From Merluccius polli (lineage: Eukaryota; Chordata; Actinopteri; Gadiformes; Merlucciidae): a stretch of 64,000 bases of DNA. Numbering within the stretch: position 1 is the stretch's first letter; each line of letters starts with the position of its first letter. Shown in pieces: positions 1 through 11,692 of this stretch. The stretch covers positions 167,501-231,500 of the forward strand of contig JAOPHQ010003127.1 in assembly GCA_030340625.1 (NCBI GenBank), read 5' to 3'. The notes beneath the pieces are model-generated. The model was not told where the DNA came from. It worked only from the letters and a program-made list of their open reading frames with translations, and made no database searches. The translations under genes and the position numbers were made by a program.

Positions 1-1256
1 CCTGAACCCATGGGATCTTGGAGGTCGACGTCAGAACTGTAGATTGATTGTAACCCTGGGACGGAGTAGTAACTACCCTGGAGTCTGAGGCAAGCGCTTC
101 CCAGAGGCTGCACCTCAGTGCCCCTTAGTGCTGACAAAAGACAGCTGAGTTGGGGCGAGATGACACAATAGCTGTTTGGAGGACCACAATATGAGATACA
201 GGCTCAGCTGACCTGCTGATCTACTGATCCATGGGCCTACAGGGTTCCTTCACACTAATCCACCCCTCTTTGTGTGTTTTCTTGTTTGTTTGTTCATTTC
301 TTTCTTTGATCCACACCATTCAGCCACTAAATATTAACTAACTAAGTAACCAAACTATTGCTATCCTTATTATTATCCTTGCAATAGCATTGGACCTGTG
401 GTGCAATGGCACTTTGATCCTTGCTTTGGAAACTAAAGACAATCCTAATCCCTTTTTCAAGAAAGTCACAGATGAGTAGTAAAGGCTGAATCACAGGGCA
501 CTGTTCTGATGCCATAGATGGCCTTAGAGAAGGGTCTTTACAGAGGGGAGGCCCTCTCTCCCTCTACTCCCATGAGTTGGGTCAGAGGGATATAGTGTAG
601 GCTACTACACAATAGGGCATTCACAATGCATTTTAGTAGTCAACAACAACTACTCCCAAAAAGTAGTCGAGTAGTCAATAAATCATTTGAGATATATCAT
701 ATTTTTTTCACCGAATAACAATGATCAATTCTCGTCGAAGCAGTTCAAATCAGTAAAGGGTTAACTGCCCCTTTTCCACCACATGGTATCAACTCGATTC
801 TACTCGCTTGGATTGGTTTTCCATTAAAAGTGGAGCATCAGTGTGGCCAGTGGAGCTCCAGTGTTGAATGTAACACATACTGTATACAGGTGACTTTCGA
901 TATGTGTACATTGGTGAAACTATCGCAGACAAAACCAAAATGAGTACACCAGTACTCGTTGAGCTTTGGACCGTGTATTAAATTAGAGTTGTCTGGTATT
1001 TATTGTACCCCTAGTACCTACTGGCACCTTACAGGCCAGTACAGGCCACCGTAGCTTCTCCTACATCGCTGGAAAGGGAGAGGTCAGGCGGGGGTATTCA
1101 GTTGGTTGTAACTGAATACTGGTATGTAACATTTAGTGGCATTTAACGGTGGTACCACCGCTAAATGCCACTAAATTTTACGCACTGTACCTTAAAAATA
1201 ACACATTAAGGAAAGATTGATCAGTGGTCTCCACCAGCTCCCGATTCAAACAGGCA
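1..1256. other. kcnh2 intron 2 sequence, no gene seen
   Basis: This is presumed intron upstream of exon 3. No convincing exon, RNA gene or complete mobile element is seen. A 39-base near-perfect hairpin lies at 1136-1174 (arms AGTGGCATTTA and TAAATGCCACT around GGTGGTACCACC). Confidence 0.5.
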
Positions 1257-1786
1257 GGAGTGCAGATACGATGTCAGGATTGGGGGGGACACAAAAGTGT
1301 TTTGTTTTTTTTGCCCGTATGCAACTCATACCATGCCGCCAATCATTCAAATAGTACTGCAGAGGGAATCATTTATTGTGCTTACCTTTCTTGTTTATTT
1401 GGCCTAAACAGCCAACAGCGCATATCACTGCTTACTTAACTGTTATTAGTAAATCATAATTTAAAGGGTCTCGGGCATGTAATGTCTACTCATGTTCTTA
1501 TCTTTCGCCTCCCTCCAACCCTCCCAGATCCCCAATTCTTCTCACCATCTTCCAGTGTATGGGACTACTTTATGCATGACTAATTGATATGGATGAATAT
1601 CAAAATATGAAGCCCTAGCCAAGTTGTGTAAACTAACAGATCATGTTTTTAGATCATGTTTGAAGTCTGAAAATACATTTGTTCAATTTTGAATAATTTA
1701 GGGTATTTTTATTGGGGGGGACAATTCATGTTTTTCAGAAATTGGGGGGGGGCATGTCCCCCCCGTCCCCCCGGGATCTGCACCCA
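1257..1786. mobile_element. Probable decayed DNA-transposon fragment
   Basis: The left end (GAGTGCAGATACGATG followed by ATTGGGGGGG) is roughly the inverted complement of the right end (CCCCCGGGATCTGCACCC). A second ATTGGGGGGG tract lies at about 1711-1720. This resembles imperfect terminal inverted repeats of a short hAT-like element. No transposase frame is visible, and no clean target duplication was found. Confidence 0.35.
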
Positions 1787-2099
1787 TGCAAACAGGGTTT
1801 ATATGTAGGCGGGACCAACCTGGGGTAAGGTGAAAAAGCAGAGTCCTCGATTGGCTCTGAGAGGATGTTTGCAAATGAGCTGTGATCTGATTTGACAAAA
1901 CCCCCAGCATGCTGGTTTGAGCTGAAGCTACTTTTGACTACACTAACAACTTGACTGCTTCCTTGCAGGGATAGCGAGAGTATTTCCTTCTCTATAGTAA
2001 CTTAAAACATCAGATGAGCCTGAGGTGTTTCCAGTATCCTCACAGGTAGTCAATACGAGGATACTGAAGAGAGAAAATTCAGCTTACCATGGCCTGAGA

Positions 2100-3363
2100 A
2101 CCTTATCTCTGTGTCCCGTGAGGATTTGTTGAGGGAACACAAAGTCGACCTGTCATTAAAACAGCTTTTCGATAGTGTCTTGTCTGTCCATGAAGTGAGA
2201 AGCGCAGCTCAAAGTTGCTTCCTTGACAATGATCTGTTGGTGAGGAAGAGGATGGCTCATGGGGAAGAAATTGTGGGGGACTTGATTATTCAAATTGTCT
2301 TTCCTGTTTAATTCTCTTGCAGGCATCGCATGACAATGTGGCTGGACATCTGGGTGTCAGGAAAACCTATGACCGCATTTTGCGCTTTCTTTTGGCCCCG
2401 GTTAAAGCGTGATGTCTCGGCGTACATTGTGACATGCCGCACCTGTCAGTTGACAGGGAAACCAAATGTTGGTATAAATCCTGCCACTTTGTATCCGAAT
2501 CCGGTGGTAGGCCAGCCTTTTGACCATCTGATCGTGGATTGTGTGGGTCCTCTGCCTCGTTGGATGTCTGGTAGCAGTTACTTGTTGACTGTGATGTGTC
2601 AAACCACAAGGTATCCTGCAGCCTATCCACTCCGTACCATTACAACCATGTCTGGTGTTAAGGCATTATCTCAGTTCATCTCCATATTTGAAATTCCTAG
2701 GGTCATTCAGAGTGATCAGGGATCCAATTTCACCTCTAAAATGTTTGCTCAGGTTTTGAAGCAGCTCTGCATAAAATATAACTAGCCTACAGCATATCAT
2801 GCACAGAGCCAAGGTGCTCTGGAGCGCTTCCATCAGACCTTGAAATCCTTGCTGAGGTCTTATTGTACGGAGTTGGATGGTGACTGGGAGGAGGGTTTAC
2901 CCTGGTTACTGTTGACAGCCAGGGAGGAGGTACAGGAGAGCATTGGTTTTAGCCCTAATGACCTTGTGTTCAGACACACTGTACGCGTGGTACACTAACT
3001 GTCATAAAAGATGAGAAAAGCTAGGTTAATGGGTTCAGGCTGTTTGTGGCTGGAGGACATGCAAAGTTGACAAGATCTTAAGAGAAAATTAAGCGCCTAT
3101 ATGAACGAAGAGCTGCGCGTAGACAGTTTAGCCCGGGTGATCATGTTCTGGCTCTGTTACCCCTGGTTGGTTCACAGTTTATGGGTCCTTATACTGTTGT
3201 GCGTAAGGTATCCGAGTTGAGCTATGTAATTGCCACTACTAATCGTAGAAATTCAACGAGGTTCTGTCATCTTGACCTGTTGAAGCCGTACTATGTTCGG
3301 CATCTGAATTTGATGAGTCGCAGGCTGAAGAGCTCTCACAGCAGGTTAGGCCAGCACTTTTGA
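2100..3363 (+). pseudogene. Degraded Ty3/Gypsy pol remnant (integrase region)
   Basis: This is a broken copy of the 3' part of a Gypsy-type polyprotein, distinct from the chromoviruses elsewhere in the window. At 2111-2311 is the linker that precedes integrase (LSLKQLFDSVL, LLVRKRMAHGE). A frameshift near 2390 separates the HDNVAGHLG part of the zinc-binding motif from FWPRLKRDV and CRTCQLTGKPN. The catalytic core shows IVDCVGPLP (first Asp) and VIQSDQGSNFTS (second Asp). A TAG stop at 2783 falls just before the GALERFHQTLKS segment holding the Glu. After further decay the C-terminal domain resumes at about 3181-3363 (MGPYTVVRKVSELSYVI, HLDLLKPYYV). No chromodomain follows. LTRs could not be identified. 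It is not capable of making a working enzyme. Confidence 0.85.
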
Positions 3364-4045
3364 CAAACACAGATGTGTTGTGCTCCTTGGCTTCTCATGC
3401 ACTTGCAGAGTGTGGGGAGGAGGGGAGTGCATCACCTGATGATGTGTGATGTGTGTTGCTGGGTCATCTGAAAAATTCAAAAACCCTTAGCAATTTGCAA
3501 ACATTAGTCGGGCATTTGGATGATTTAAAATGTGAGGAATTAGTTAACCTCTGCAAGACTTCTTGCAGTCATTACAAAATCCAAATCAGCGACTAATGCA
3601 CTGGGCTTTGTTTTTACAACCATATCATTTAGATATGTCCCTTTAAGGGACACAGAACATAATCACGGACGCACAATCCCGTGCACCCTTAGTGCTCCTT
3701 AGGCACTGAGGCTGCTGGGATTGGAGTTGGAATGACGGACTGGGGGATTGCATAAAGATGGGTAGTGGATGGTTTTTGGTGGGTAAAACCTTTTTTTATA
3801 GTATTACTGCAGTCCGTTGGGAGGTTTGGACACAAAAGTAAAGTTTACTTTTTTTTTTCCTGTTTATTGTGTTTGTGTTGATGTTTTTCTATTTGGTTAC
3901 TGGGTGGGACCCAGTACTTGTGTGTGTGTGTGGGGGGGGGGGGGGGGGGGTGATGCTGCTTTGCTCTCCTATTGACTCTGTGGCAGAGTAGAACAAGAAG
4001 TGATTGGAGTCATTAGTGCTTATGGAGCACACCTGTGCAGCTCAG

Positions 4046-4084
<39 letters not shown>
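3364..4084. repeat. Gypsy flank and simple repeats
   Basis: No gene is seen. The segment may include the 3' flank or LTR remnant of the preceding Gypsy copy. It contains a TG stretch followed by a long G run (about 3920-3950) and an (AT)n microsatellite (about 4047-4084) that borders the next transposon. Confidence 0.5.
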
Positions 4085-4087
<3 letters not shown>

Positions 4088-4766
4088 GGCTGTCAAACGA
4101 TTCACAGATTAATCGCATAGTATTGGCGAGTTAACTCACGATTAATCGCAGTTTTTAAATTCTATTTTAAATCCACTCCCATTGAAGTTAAATGAGATAA
4201 TCAAATGGAATGACACATTGTCATTCATACCAAATAAGGAGAACTCCGGTGTAAACTGGTTCTGGGATGTTTAGTATGAGAACGAGTTCCAACGTTACCA
4301 TGGTGATTAAAGGGGAACTCCGGTGTAAACTGGTTCTAGGATGTTTAGTATGAGAACCAGTTCCAACGTTCCATGGAGAGCAAAAAAAAGCTGATACGAC
4401 GCGAAGCTAAGTTAGCTGTTTTTAGCCGATTCTACCAAACCGCTATACGTTTGAGTGCTACGGGCATCTCACCTGGTAAAAAATAAATCGCTTTTTTAAA
4501 GCACTTCTTTGGTAGTATAATGAGGGTCTTAACATATAAAATGAGGCATTGACAACTTCGTAAGTGTACAGATAGTTTATTAAAAAGCATATTTTATACA
4601 CACAATACCTTCAGTAGTTCACCCGTCAACGCCATGTTTTTTTTTAGGCTGATAAGTCGATTGACGAACACAGAGCTCGCGTGCGATGATTAATGCGTCA
4701 TTTTTTCTTAATTGAATTACAAAAAGATTGCGTTAACGCGTTATTATCGCGCTAATTTTGACAGCC

Positions 4767-4770
<4 letters not shown>
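4085..4770. mobile_element. hAT-like MITE with TTAGGGCTGTCAAA ends
   Basis: The element starts TTAGGGCTGTCAAACGATT and ends AATTTTGACAGCCCTAA, so the terminal inverted repeats share TTAGGGCTGTCAAA. It lies inside (AT)n repeats, which hides the target duplication. Internally a segment of about 60 bp (AACTCCGGTGTAAACTGGTT and following) is tandemly duplicated at about 4242-4300 and 4315-4373. No open reading frame for a transposase is present. Confidence 0.7.
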
Positions 4771-4796
<26 letters not shown>

Positions 4797-4800
<4 letters not shown>

Positions 4801-6130
4801 GGCCGGGACTTTAACGCGTTAATTAAGATTAATTAATTACACCATAATTAACGCGTTAAAAAAATGGACGCATTTTAATCGCACTCATAGAGGCCACGCC
4901 TGCCCAGATACTACCAAACTACAGATCCGGGGGGAGGGCAGGAACCCCCAGGTAGCGTATCTGGACAGATACCCAGCTAAGGGGGAGCTCCACGCGCGTG
5001 ACCTATACAATACCTCTCCTTTTGCTTCATAGATAAATACCTAAAGCTAAACAAATAAAGTGAGTTAAAAGCGTTCCTGAGTCGGCGGCCTTCTTCCTCA
5101 ATGAACATCACTACAAGACCGCTTTGGTTGGCCCCGTGGATGGGACATTTTGTTACAAAAAACGAACGGATGGAAGCGTCGATAAGAGCATGGTTGTGTG
5201 CAAGCTATGCAACAAGGAATTCGCATATCACCGCAGCACATCGAGCCTCAAGTATAGGGTGGCCATTCGTCCGGCTTTAGGCCGGACTGTCCGGTTTTTC
5301 AATGCCCTGTCCGGCGTCCGGCGCAGCGTCAAGCCGGACGCGTATTTGTCCTCCTTTTTGAGACCCCCCCGCCGTGGTGTGTTACGATCGCGCGCGCACC
5401 CCCCCCACCCGCCGGTCGTAGGTCCGCAGTGTGTTACTATTGCGCGTTACTATTGTTATTATCGTGCGCCCCCCCCCCCCCCCCCCCCCCCCCGTCGGCC
5501 GTAGGTCTGAGGCGCGTGAGAAACCAGCTGTTGGTAAATCAACAAAGTCTGTTATGGCCTCTAATAGTCAGGGTTTCCAATGTTCTGAATGTACTTGAAA
5601 GTATTGTGTTTTACTTAAAAAAACAAAGTATTATAGTTTACAGAAGGTCTACCTACCTATAGGCTACCTGAATTTCTGAAATGTACTATATTTCTAAATA
5701 TGCTATTCAATGGCGTTTCTAGGGGGGGGCCAGCGGGGGCCAGTGCCCCCGTAACTCTGAGTCCGGACCCCCCTGTGGCCCCCCCCCCCGAACGAGGAGT
5801 CTGCATCAATAATAAAATGACGGTGTGCCCCTCAAACACAAAAGCCGGCCCCAACCTGGCCCCCCCATTAAAACTGGTCTAGAACCGCCACTGATGCTAT
5901 TGCTACACTTAATGGCAAAAATTGCACTGGTCTGTTGGACAAAAATAAACAATATTTTTGTTGCTTAAGCTTATGTATTCAGTCATTATTCAATGGTATA
6001 ATAAAAATCCATGTGAAAAAAATTACTTCTCACTGTTCTCAGGTCAAATATTTATATGCGATTAAAATGCGATTAATTAATTACAAAGCCTCTAATTAAT
6101 TAGATTAATTTTTTTAATCGAGTCCCGGCC

Positions 6131-6134
<4 letters not shown>
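4797..6134 (+). mobile_element. hAT-type element remnant with BED zinc finger and nested inserts
   Basis: The ends are TTAGGGCCGGGACTTTAA and a right end that reads AATCGAGTCCCGGCCCTAA, giving inverted repeats with TTAGGGCCGGGACT. It is flanked by (AT)n on both sides. Inside, after a GC-rich leader, lies the start of a transposase (5124-5257). The copy is then broken by sequence starting GGGTGGCCATTCGTCCGG at about 5258, by a long C run (5469-5493) and by a small hAT-like insert at about 5709-5896 with ends ATGGCGTTTCTAG and CTAGAACCGCCACTG. Confidence 0.7.
5124..5257 (+). pseudogene. hAT transposase N-terminal fragment with BED zinc finger
   Basis: The frame reads DGSVDKSMVVCKLCNKEFAY followed by HRSTSSLKY. 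The C-x2-C pair (Cys26 and Cys29 from the ATG), followed by an aromatic residue and a Ser/Thr-rich helix, is the first half of a BED zinc finger as found in ZBED-type hAT transposases, where it binds the transposon ends. The His pair expected next is missing because an unrelated GC-rich insertion begins at about 5258. The remainder of the transposase is absent. Confidence 0.65.
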
Positions 6135-6191
<57 letters not shown>

Positions 6192-6857
6192 GACTATTCT
6201 GTGAAAGCCCTACTACACACTCATCAGCACAGTTTGTCTAGTCATCTGATTATTAGTCGGTATAAGTGCATTTGTTGCCGATGCGTTGGAACATTTGGCT
6301 ATGAGATAAAAATGGGAATTTTTCTCAGCTCATTCTCACACTAGGGAAATCGTTTCAAGTCAATATATATACAAGGATATGGTTCTAGGAGTACAGTATA
6401 CAGCAGGTCCCAACAAGTAAAAGAAACTTATAGGGTCTATCCGTCAAATAAACTGCAAAGACTGAGGCTATAAAGACATAAACATAGAACATCCACGCAC
6501 AAAGAGACATTATGCAAGCAGTGAGATGTTAATGTCTTTTAAAGTGGGATTACATCTTTTTTTATAAATTAAAGTGGATTCCTCTTTGGTTTGCATTTAA
6601 TCTATGTGTGTGTGTGTGTGTGTGTGTCTGTGTGCGTGCGTGCACACAACTTGAGCACCATAGTACCCTCCTGAAAGGGCATTAAAGCTGACCTCTGTCA
6701 TCTACCAAACATCACGGTGTCCAGTGTCAAAGCTGTCTATCTTTACTTTGGCCTGGAGGTCAAATCACTTCCCAAGTTGTTGTCTCTCCCCTGAACCTGT
6801 TATCTTCATTAAAAAAATGTGATGACACCACAATGATGCATGTCTTGGACAATGGGT

Positions 6858-6926
<69 letters not shown>

Positions 6927-9443
6927 GAAGTAAAAAAGTATCATAGTAATTTCTCAAAATACATATGTTTGAGTATTTCGAAAGGACGAAAACAGCTGTT
7001 AAATAATGATTAATCTTGGATCCAGAAGTTCAACAATGCTATAGCCGAACTTCTGGGGCGAGACTGCACAGCGCCTGGGCCGGAAACCAGAAATTGCAAG
7101 GGGCAGAGTTATGCCTTGTTTCCTGTTTTCTTACGGATATATTCTTCTGAAGATAAACTAATTTGCGAGTGCAGATGGAGGTTTCAGTAGACGATTTTAA
7201 CAAATGTATTTCTACAGTGGCCAGTCTACTACACAGGTTTGATTTTAAACCTTAACAGACACTTTGTCTAAGTAAGTTTGTGTCCGGACAGGCATTTTAG
7301 CTTGTCTTCCCACCGGCTTCGGGAAGAGTTTAGTTTACTAGTTTAGTGCTGCCGGAGTTTGCATTCTCTGTTGGCCAAGGAGGGATACCGACAATGGAAA
7401 GACGATTCTATCGTTTTAGTTATCAGTTCTCTTCTGGATCTGAGATGAATGGTCAGCCATATCACGTTTGTTGTGGTTCCACCACTCAGGTTGTTTCCAG
7501 TAGAGACCCATTCCATGTAACACGCGTCTACAGATCCCCGCCCCCAGCAACATGATTGGTCGAAATACATTTGAAGCAAAAGGAAATGACACCCCGTTCA
7601 CCCAGAATTGAGCCATCAGTCTTTATGATGTTATGTGTCAAGAAACAGATGTATGTCTAGTGTGATGTTGTCAAAAGCTCACTAAGACTGGCAAAACGTG
7701 GCAAAGAGCTCAACACCTTGTCAGATTAAAACATTTAAAAAGCAGCAAGTGTACAGTCACAACATCTGGCAGCCCATTATGAATGAATGACAACACCACA
7801 GTGTTGCAACTTTTGAATGAACTCGTTTACTCAACCTTTTCTGGATGTGGACATGCATAGACGCCCACACGCATAAACATATGAAGGGACAAAAACACAC
7901 ACAAATACACCCGTGTACATGTGCAAACTGGGCCAGATGGTGTAATCCCTTGGTCTTCCCTGTGTTTTTTTTTTAAATATTTTTTTTTCTCCCCCATGTT
8001 GGGATTATACTGCTGTCCAATCAGATTGCTGCCCACCAGTATTGATGTAGGAGGAATGACAAGAGTGACTTAGGGAGAGCAGATAGGCAGGAAGTACACA
8101 CACACTATACTACACAGTATAGTCGCTTTGTGTCCAAAATACCAGGTTCCAGGGGTTGTCAGGTCCAGGTCTATATCAACATCGGCTCACCTCACCGAAC
8201 GCCACACCTCTGCCGCTGGTCATCAAAGACCAGGTAAGAAGGTCTAGTTAGACTAAAGTTATGCTTACATTAAACTTAGAAACACAGGATGCTTCCATAC
8301 GGTCACTGTTCTGATATAGTAAATTGTATATTTTTTTATTTTGAGTTACACATGCTGGATTTGTGTATTATTTTGTGTACAGGGACCTAAATAATTCCTC
8401 TCTGGCTTGGACTATATGTGTTTTGCACAGTAGGTTTGTGAGTGTCACCACTGTACAGATAACTGAATAAGGGAGAGCTGGCTCTAAGGCAGATGGTGTG
8501 TCAAGGGATCGTGACAAGAAAAAAAATCCAAACAAGACCACGTGTTTTTTGGCAGACAGGAAAGCAGCTTAAAGAAGGAGCTTGGAGCTTAAAAAATGAT
8601 TGTTCTGAGTGTCCCTTGGAGAAAAACCAAGAGTGTTTGCATTTAGTTGAAGTTTTCTTTTAAACCTTACTGTTTTACAAACAATTGTTTTGACAAAAAT
8701 TGTGGCAAAACGGGTCATTAACAGATGGAACAGTGCAAGACATCTGCATCATTCTTCGTTGTGCCATCTTCATCATCACCCATGTGTTCAGAGGGAGGGG
8801 ATGTGTCTGGCCTGTGTATGTGTGCATGGAGATATAACTTCCTATCTATGTTTTGGACATGCTATCGAGTCCACAGTTTAAGCCTCTGCTTCATGGATCC
8901 ATTTAGCTCTTGTCATCATCTCCATTCATTGGGGTGTTTATTTCATGCTTAATTGCTGTCCTCATTAGGGCTGCACATCACTTTGAAAATGATAATCTCA
9001 CCCAGAATGATAATCTCACCCAGAATATCATTTGAAGTGATATTGGATGCTTAGAATACTTTCAATATGAACTATGCATGCCTAAAAAAAGTATTTAATT
9101 CTCAGCTAGTAACTAGTAACATACTATCATTTTAGAAGTGGCCAATAGAGGCTAATAGAAAAGAATAGGCCAAAAAAACAGAGGCATCTCACAATTTTAG
9201 AGGCGTTACTGTGAAACTAATACGTTGTTGCGCTGCGGACAAACATACACATTTTGATGTGAGACTGGGTTGACTGTGGGGCCGTGAACTGCAAGTTGGT
9301 TGAAATCATGGAAGAATCCTTCTCCTGTGCAGAGAATGAAGGCCAACTTGAGGTCATTGAATGCAGATTAACACGTGAGACCTCAATGTTAGACAGTGAG
9401 AGATCAGTACTGATCCCCAGGTCTCTTTCTCGCTCTCTCTCAG
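6135..9443. other. kcnh2 intron 2, simple repeats
   Basis: No exon is supported. It contains (AT)n at 6135-6188, (TG)n at about 6605-6632, a (TAA)n tract at about 6858-6926, and GC-richer unassigned sequence at 7015-7610 that may be an old transposon (a CAGAAGTTC / GAACTTCTG inverted pair near 7025-7060). A TAGGGCTGCACATCACTTTG tip near 8968 looks like one end of a decayed element. Confidence 0.45.
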
Positions 9444-9599
9444 GTCAGTGCTTCCTGTGTCTAGTGGACGTGGTGCCCGTGAAGAACGAGGATGGCCTGG
9501 TGATCATGTTCATCCTCAACTTCGAGGTCATGACAGAAAACAAACTCCAAGACACCTCCCAGGAGCTCAACCACCGCCTCCCTACCTGGCTGGTCACAG
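9444..9599 (+). CDS. kcnh2: kcnh2 (ERG1/Kv11.1) exon 3, end of PAS domain
   Basis: This is a coding exon of a voltage-gated ERG potassium channel, which carries the rapid delayed rectifier current IKr at the plasma membrane. The exon encodes the C-terminal part of the N-terminal PAS (eag) domain, which slows channel deactivation. The sequence contains CFLCLVDVVPVKNEDG and VIMFILNFEV, nearly identical to human KCNH2. It starts after a CTCTCTCAG acceptor with two bases (GT) that finish a split Gly codon, the same phase as human Gly103, and ends in phase 1 before GTAGGG. Its 156 nt is close to the human 165 nt; the difference lies in the variable tail after NFEV. KCNH6 and KCNH7 fit less well in this tail and in the later exons. 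Whether this is the kcnh2a or kcnh2b paralogue cannot be told here. Exons 1 and 2 were looked for upstream and not found. Confidence 0.95.
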
Positions 9600-9764
9600 G
9601 TAGGGCCCTCTGTCTGTCTGTCTGTCATATTTCCGTCATCTATCAGTCTGTATGTCTCTGCCCGCCATCTATCTTCCTCTGTCTATCGGTCTCTGTCATT
9701 TATCTATCTGTTTGACTGTCTGTCTGTCATCTGTCTTTAATTTGTCTGTCTGTCCGTCTGTCTC

Positions 9765-9796
<32 letters not shown>

Positions 9797-10143
9797 ATAG
9801 GTTTTCTAGGTACCCAAAGACACTTTACAAAAACACAAAAACAGAAAGGATACAAATGGACAATACATACAGTACATACATGCATACAAACACATACAGA
9901 TACTCAAAAACAACAACACAGAGAGAGTAGGTAGGAAAATAAGAAAGAAAGAGAGAGGGTGGAAAATGGTGTTGTAAGAGATGTTGAAGAGATGGGTTTT
10001 GAGATGACTTTTGAAAGCCCCCTCTACATAGATAGATGTAGAGGGTGCTACCTGAATGTGTTTCACTTTCTGCCCAGGTGACTGAGACCATAAAACGTGG
10101 AAACGTTGTTTTTTCTTTTTGCTTCTTTTTTGACCTCCCCTAG
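9600..10143 (+). other. kcnh2 intron between exon 3 and exon 4
   Basis: The intron runs from GTAGGG to CCCCTAG. It carries CTGT-rich simple sequence (9610-9765) and an (ATA)n tract (9767-9797). Nothing coding is seen. Confidence 0.85.
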
Positions 10144-10351
10144 GCCGCCCTCGAGGGTTCAAGCTACGGCTGCCCCTGCTGCGCTCGCTGTCTAACAGCA
10201 AGGCCTCCCTGAACGATGCCGAGGCAGCCCACGTCCCCACCGCCATGCCCCTGCCCACCCAGCACCCCAGCCAAGAGTCGCTGGCCCTGGGCGAGTTCCT
10301 CACCCTGCCCCACTTCACCACAGACAACCAGGAGCAGGTCTGCGGGAGCAG
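10144..10351 (+). CDS. kcnh2: kcnh2 exon 4, first part (N-terminal linker)
   Basis: This exon encodes the cytoplasmic linker between the PAS domain and the first membrane segment. It follows a CCCCTAG acceptor and begins by completing a Gly codon (G|GC), then reads RPRGFKLRLPLLRSLSNSKA. This lines up with the start of human exon 4 (a Gly-Arg and then the FRLKLP motif). Further on, SQESLALGEF matches the human SESLALDE motif. The exon ends in phase 2 at ...GTC TGC GGG AGC AG before GTACCC, and this phase fits the next exon at 10934. A second possible donor after GAGCAG at 10337 (GTCTGC) is in phase 0 and would not join the next exon in frame. The linker is low complexity and evolves quickly, so the middle of the exon aligns poorly, as expected for the family. 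Confidence 0.9.
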
Positions 10352-10933
10352 GTACCCACTTAACACCCCTCCTCCCACCAATCCTTCTCCCCAGCCATAG
10401 CATCACCAGATTGTGTTTGGAATCGGCAACAAGACGTGAGACAGTCTTGGTGCTTAGTCTTTTTTTTTTGCACCGTTCAGGTCTCGAAGCATTAAATAGA
10501 CATTATACATTTTCTCTGCCAGCCTCATGATTCCCTGGTGAGCATCCTAGACAAGAAACATGATAAATAAAAACAAAACAACAAATATCCCATCGTTTCT
10601 GACTATAAAAATGCTTTCCTTTTATATTTTTGTGTCTGATTTTCATATTGTTTGTTAATGATGCTGTCCGCACTAATTGTGTCAACACCAGTGAAAAACT
10701 TATTACAGCAATTGCCTTTTTCTGATTGTCTGAAATTGTGCCAGGTGATGTCACTACAGCGGTGGACATCATCTGGAAAAAGGTTTTCGTACTATGTTGC
10801 TGTCCATGATGCTTGAGTTGAGTGATTTGTTTTTGGTACACTCATCCTTTTCCTCTTCATCCTTTTCTTCCACCTCCTTGTCATCCACCCCTTCCTCCTC
10901 CTCCTCCTCCTCCTCCTCCTCCTCCTCCTCTAG
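10352..10933 (+). other. Extra intron splitting kcnh2 exon 4
   Basis: The intron goes from GTACCC to a (CTC)n-rich tract ending TAG. It interrupts a region that is a single 444-nt exon in human KCNH2. The phase 2 on both sides agrees. The 3' end holds about 80 nt of almost pure pyrimidine from a CTC microsatellite (about 10846-10933) serving as the polypyrimidine tract. Confidence 0.8.
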
Positions 10934-11286
10934 GTCTGCTCTCCAGAGTTGGCCAGAGGATCGCCAGGACGACCAGTGCACCTTGCTGGGTTCGGGGCCT
11001 TCTTCCATTTCCCCAACCCCACCACATCCGCCTCCTCCTTTACTGGCCCACCCCCCCCGCCCCCCTCTGGTGGGCCCGCTCACCCAGTCGTCGCCCTGTG
11101 TGGCTGCCCACCGCCGCCTCAGTCTCAAGCCGGACGGCTCGGCCTCTATCTGCTCCCTGTCCAACAGCCGCTCGCGGGACAGCTTCCACAGCATGCGTCG
11201 CGCCTCCTCCGTGGATGAGATCGAGGCCATGAGGCCCGACTGGCGCACCCGCAGGGCTAGCGCTCGGCCAGCCAGTAGCAACATGG
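10934..11286 (+). CDS. kcnh2: kcnh2 exon 4, second part (Ser/Arg-rich linker)
   Basis: This is the second half of the region that is one exon in mammalian KCNH2. It begins after a long CTC-rich polypyrimidine tract ending in TAG and supplies the third base of an Arg codon (AG|G). It is proline-rich at first, then reads SICSLSNSRSRDSFHSMRRA followed by SSVDEIEAM. This matches the human segment with SLARTRSRES and VRRASSADDIEAM. RRASS is a basophilic kinase type site, a feature shared with mammalian ERG1. The exon ends in phase 1 (...SSNM plus G) before GTGGGG, and the next exon at 11693 opens with GT to complete Gly. The reading frame continues past the donor into intron without a stop for some distance, but the splice phases fix the end. 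Confidence 0.92.
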
Positions 11287-11692
11287 GTGGGGCAGAAGCT
11301 TGTATTATTTACTATTCTTTGTTGTCATTTTATTTTACTTTACTGATATTTGTATTTTGCCTCTTTGTCACATTCCTTGGCAAATTTAGTTTTTCCACAA
11401 CAATTAACAAATTTACCAAAAATGACATACACATAATATAAATAGAGAAAGTGATAGTAGCAGTTTTTGAGAGAGAAAAGAGTGAGGATGAGATAAAATA
11501 AGTAGAATCAAGGGAGTATGACAAATAATTGAATTATGACACATTTGTGTCATGACTCAATACTTCATGAGTTCACACGCCAGCAGCACATACTGCAGCG
11601 TCTTGGACCATTTTAAGATATTTAACTGCAATACGTTTTTACTCCCTGTCCTTACTCCCATGACTCATCTTTAGGTCTTGTCTCGCCCGCAG

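Noticed and set aside
8100..8233. Exon-like segment in intron 2 ending CAG then GTAAGA
   Set aside because: The donor is good and the phase needed for exon 3 is open, but no in-frame ATG precedes it (the nearest at 8056 meets a stop after five codons) and nothing in it is recognisable. It could be a non-coding first exon, but that cannot be supported here.
1..9443. Search for kcnh2 exons 1 and 2
   Set aside because: No frame with the first PAS motifs (N-terminal cap, NCAVIYCNDGFCELCG-like) was found. These exons should lie upstream of the window.
9806..11284. Long - strand frames opposite kcnh2 exons
   Set aside because: They are shadows of the coding exons and of the (CTC)n tract; splice phases and homology support the + strand only.
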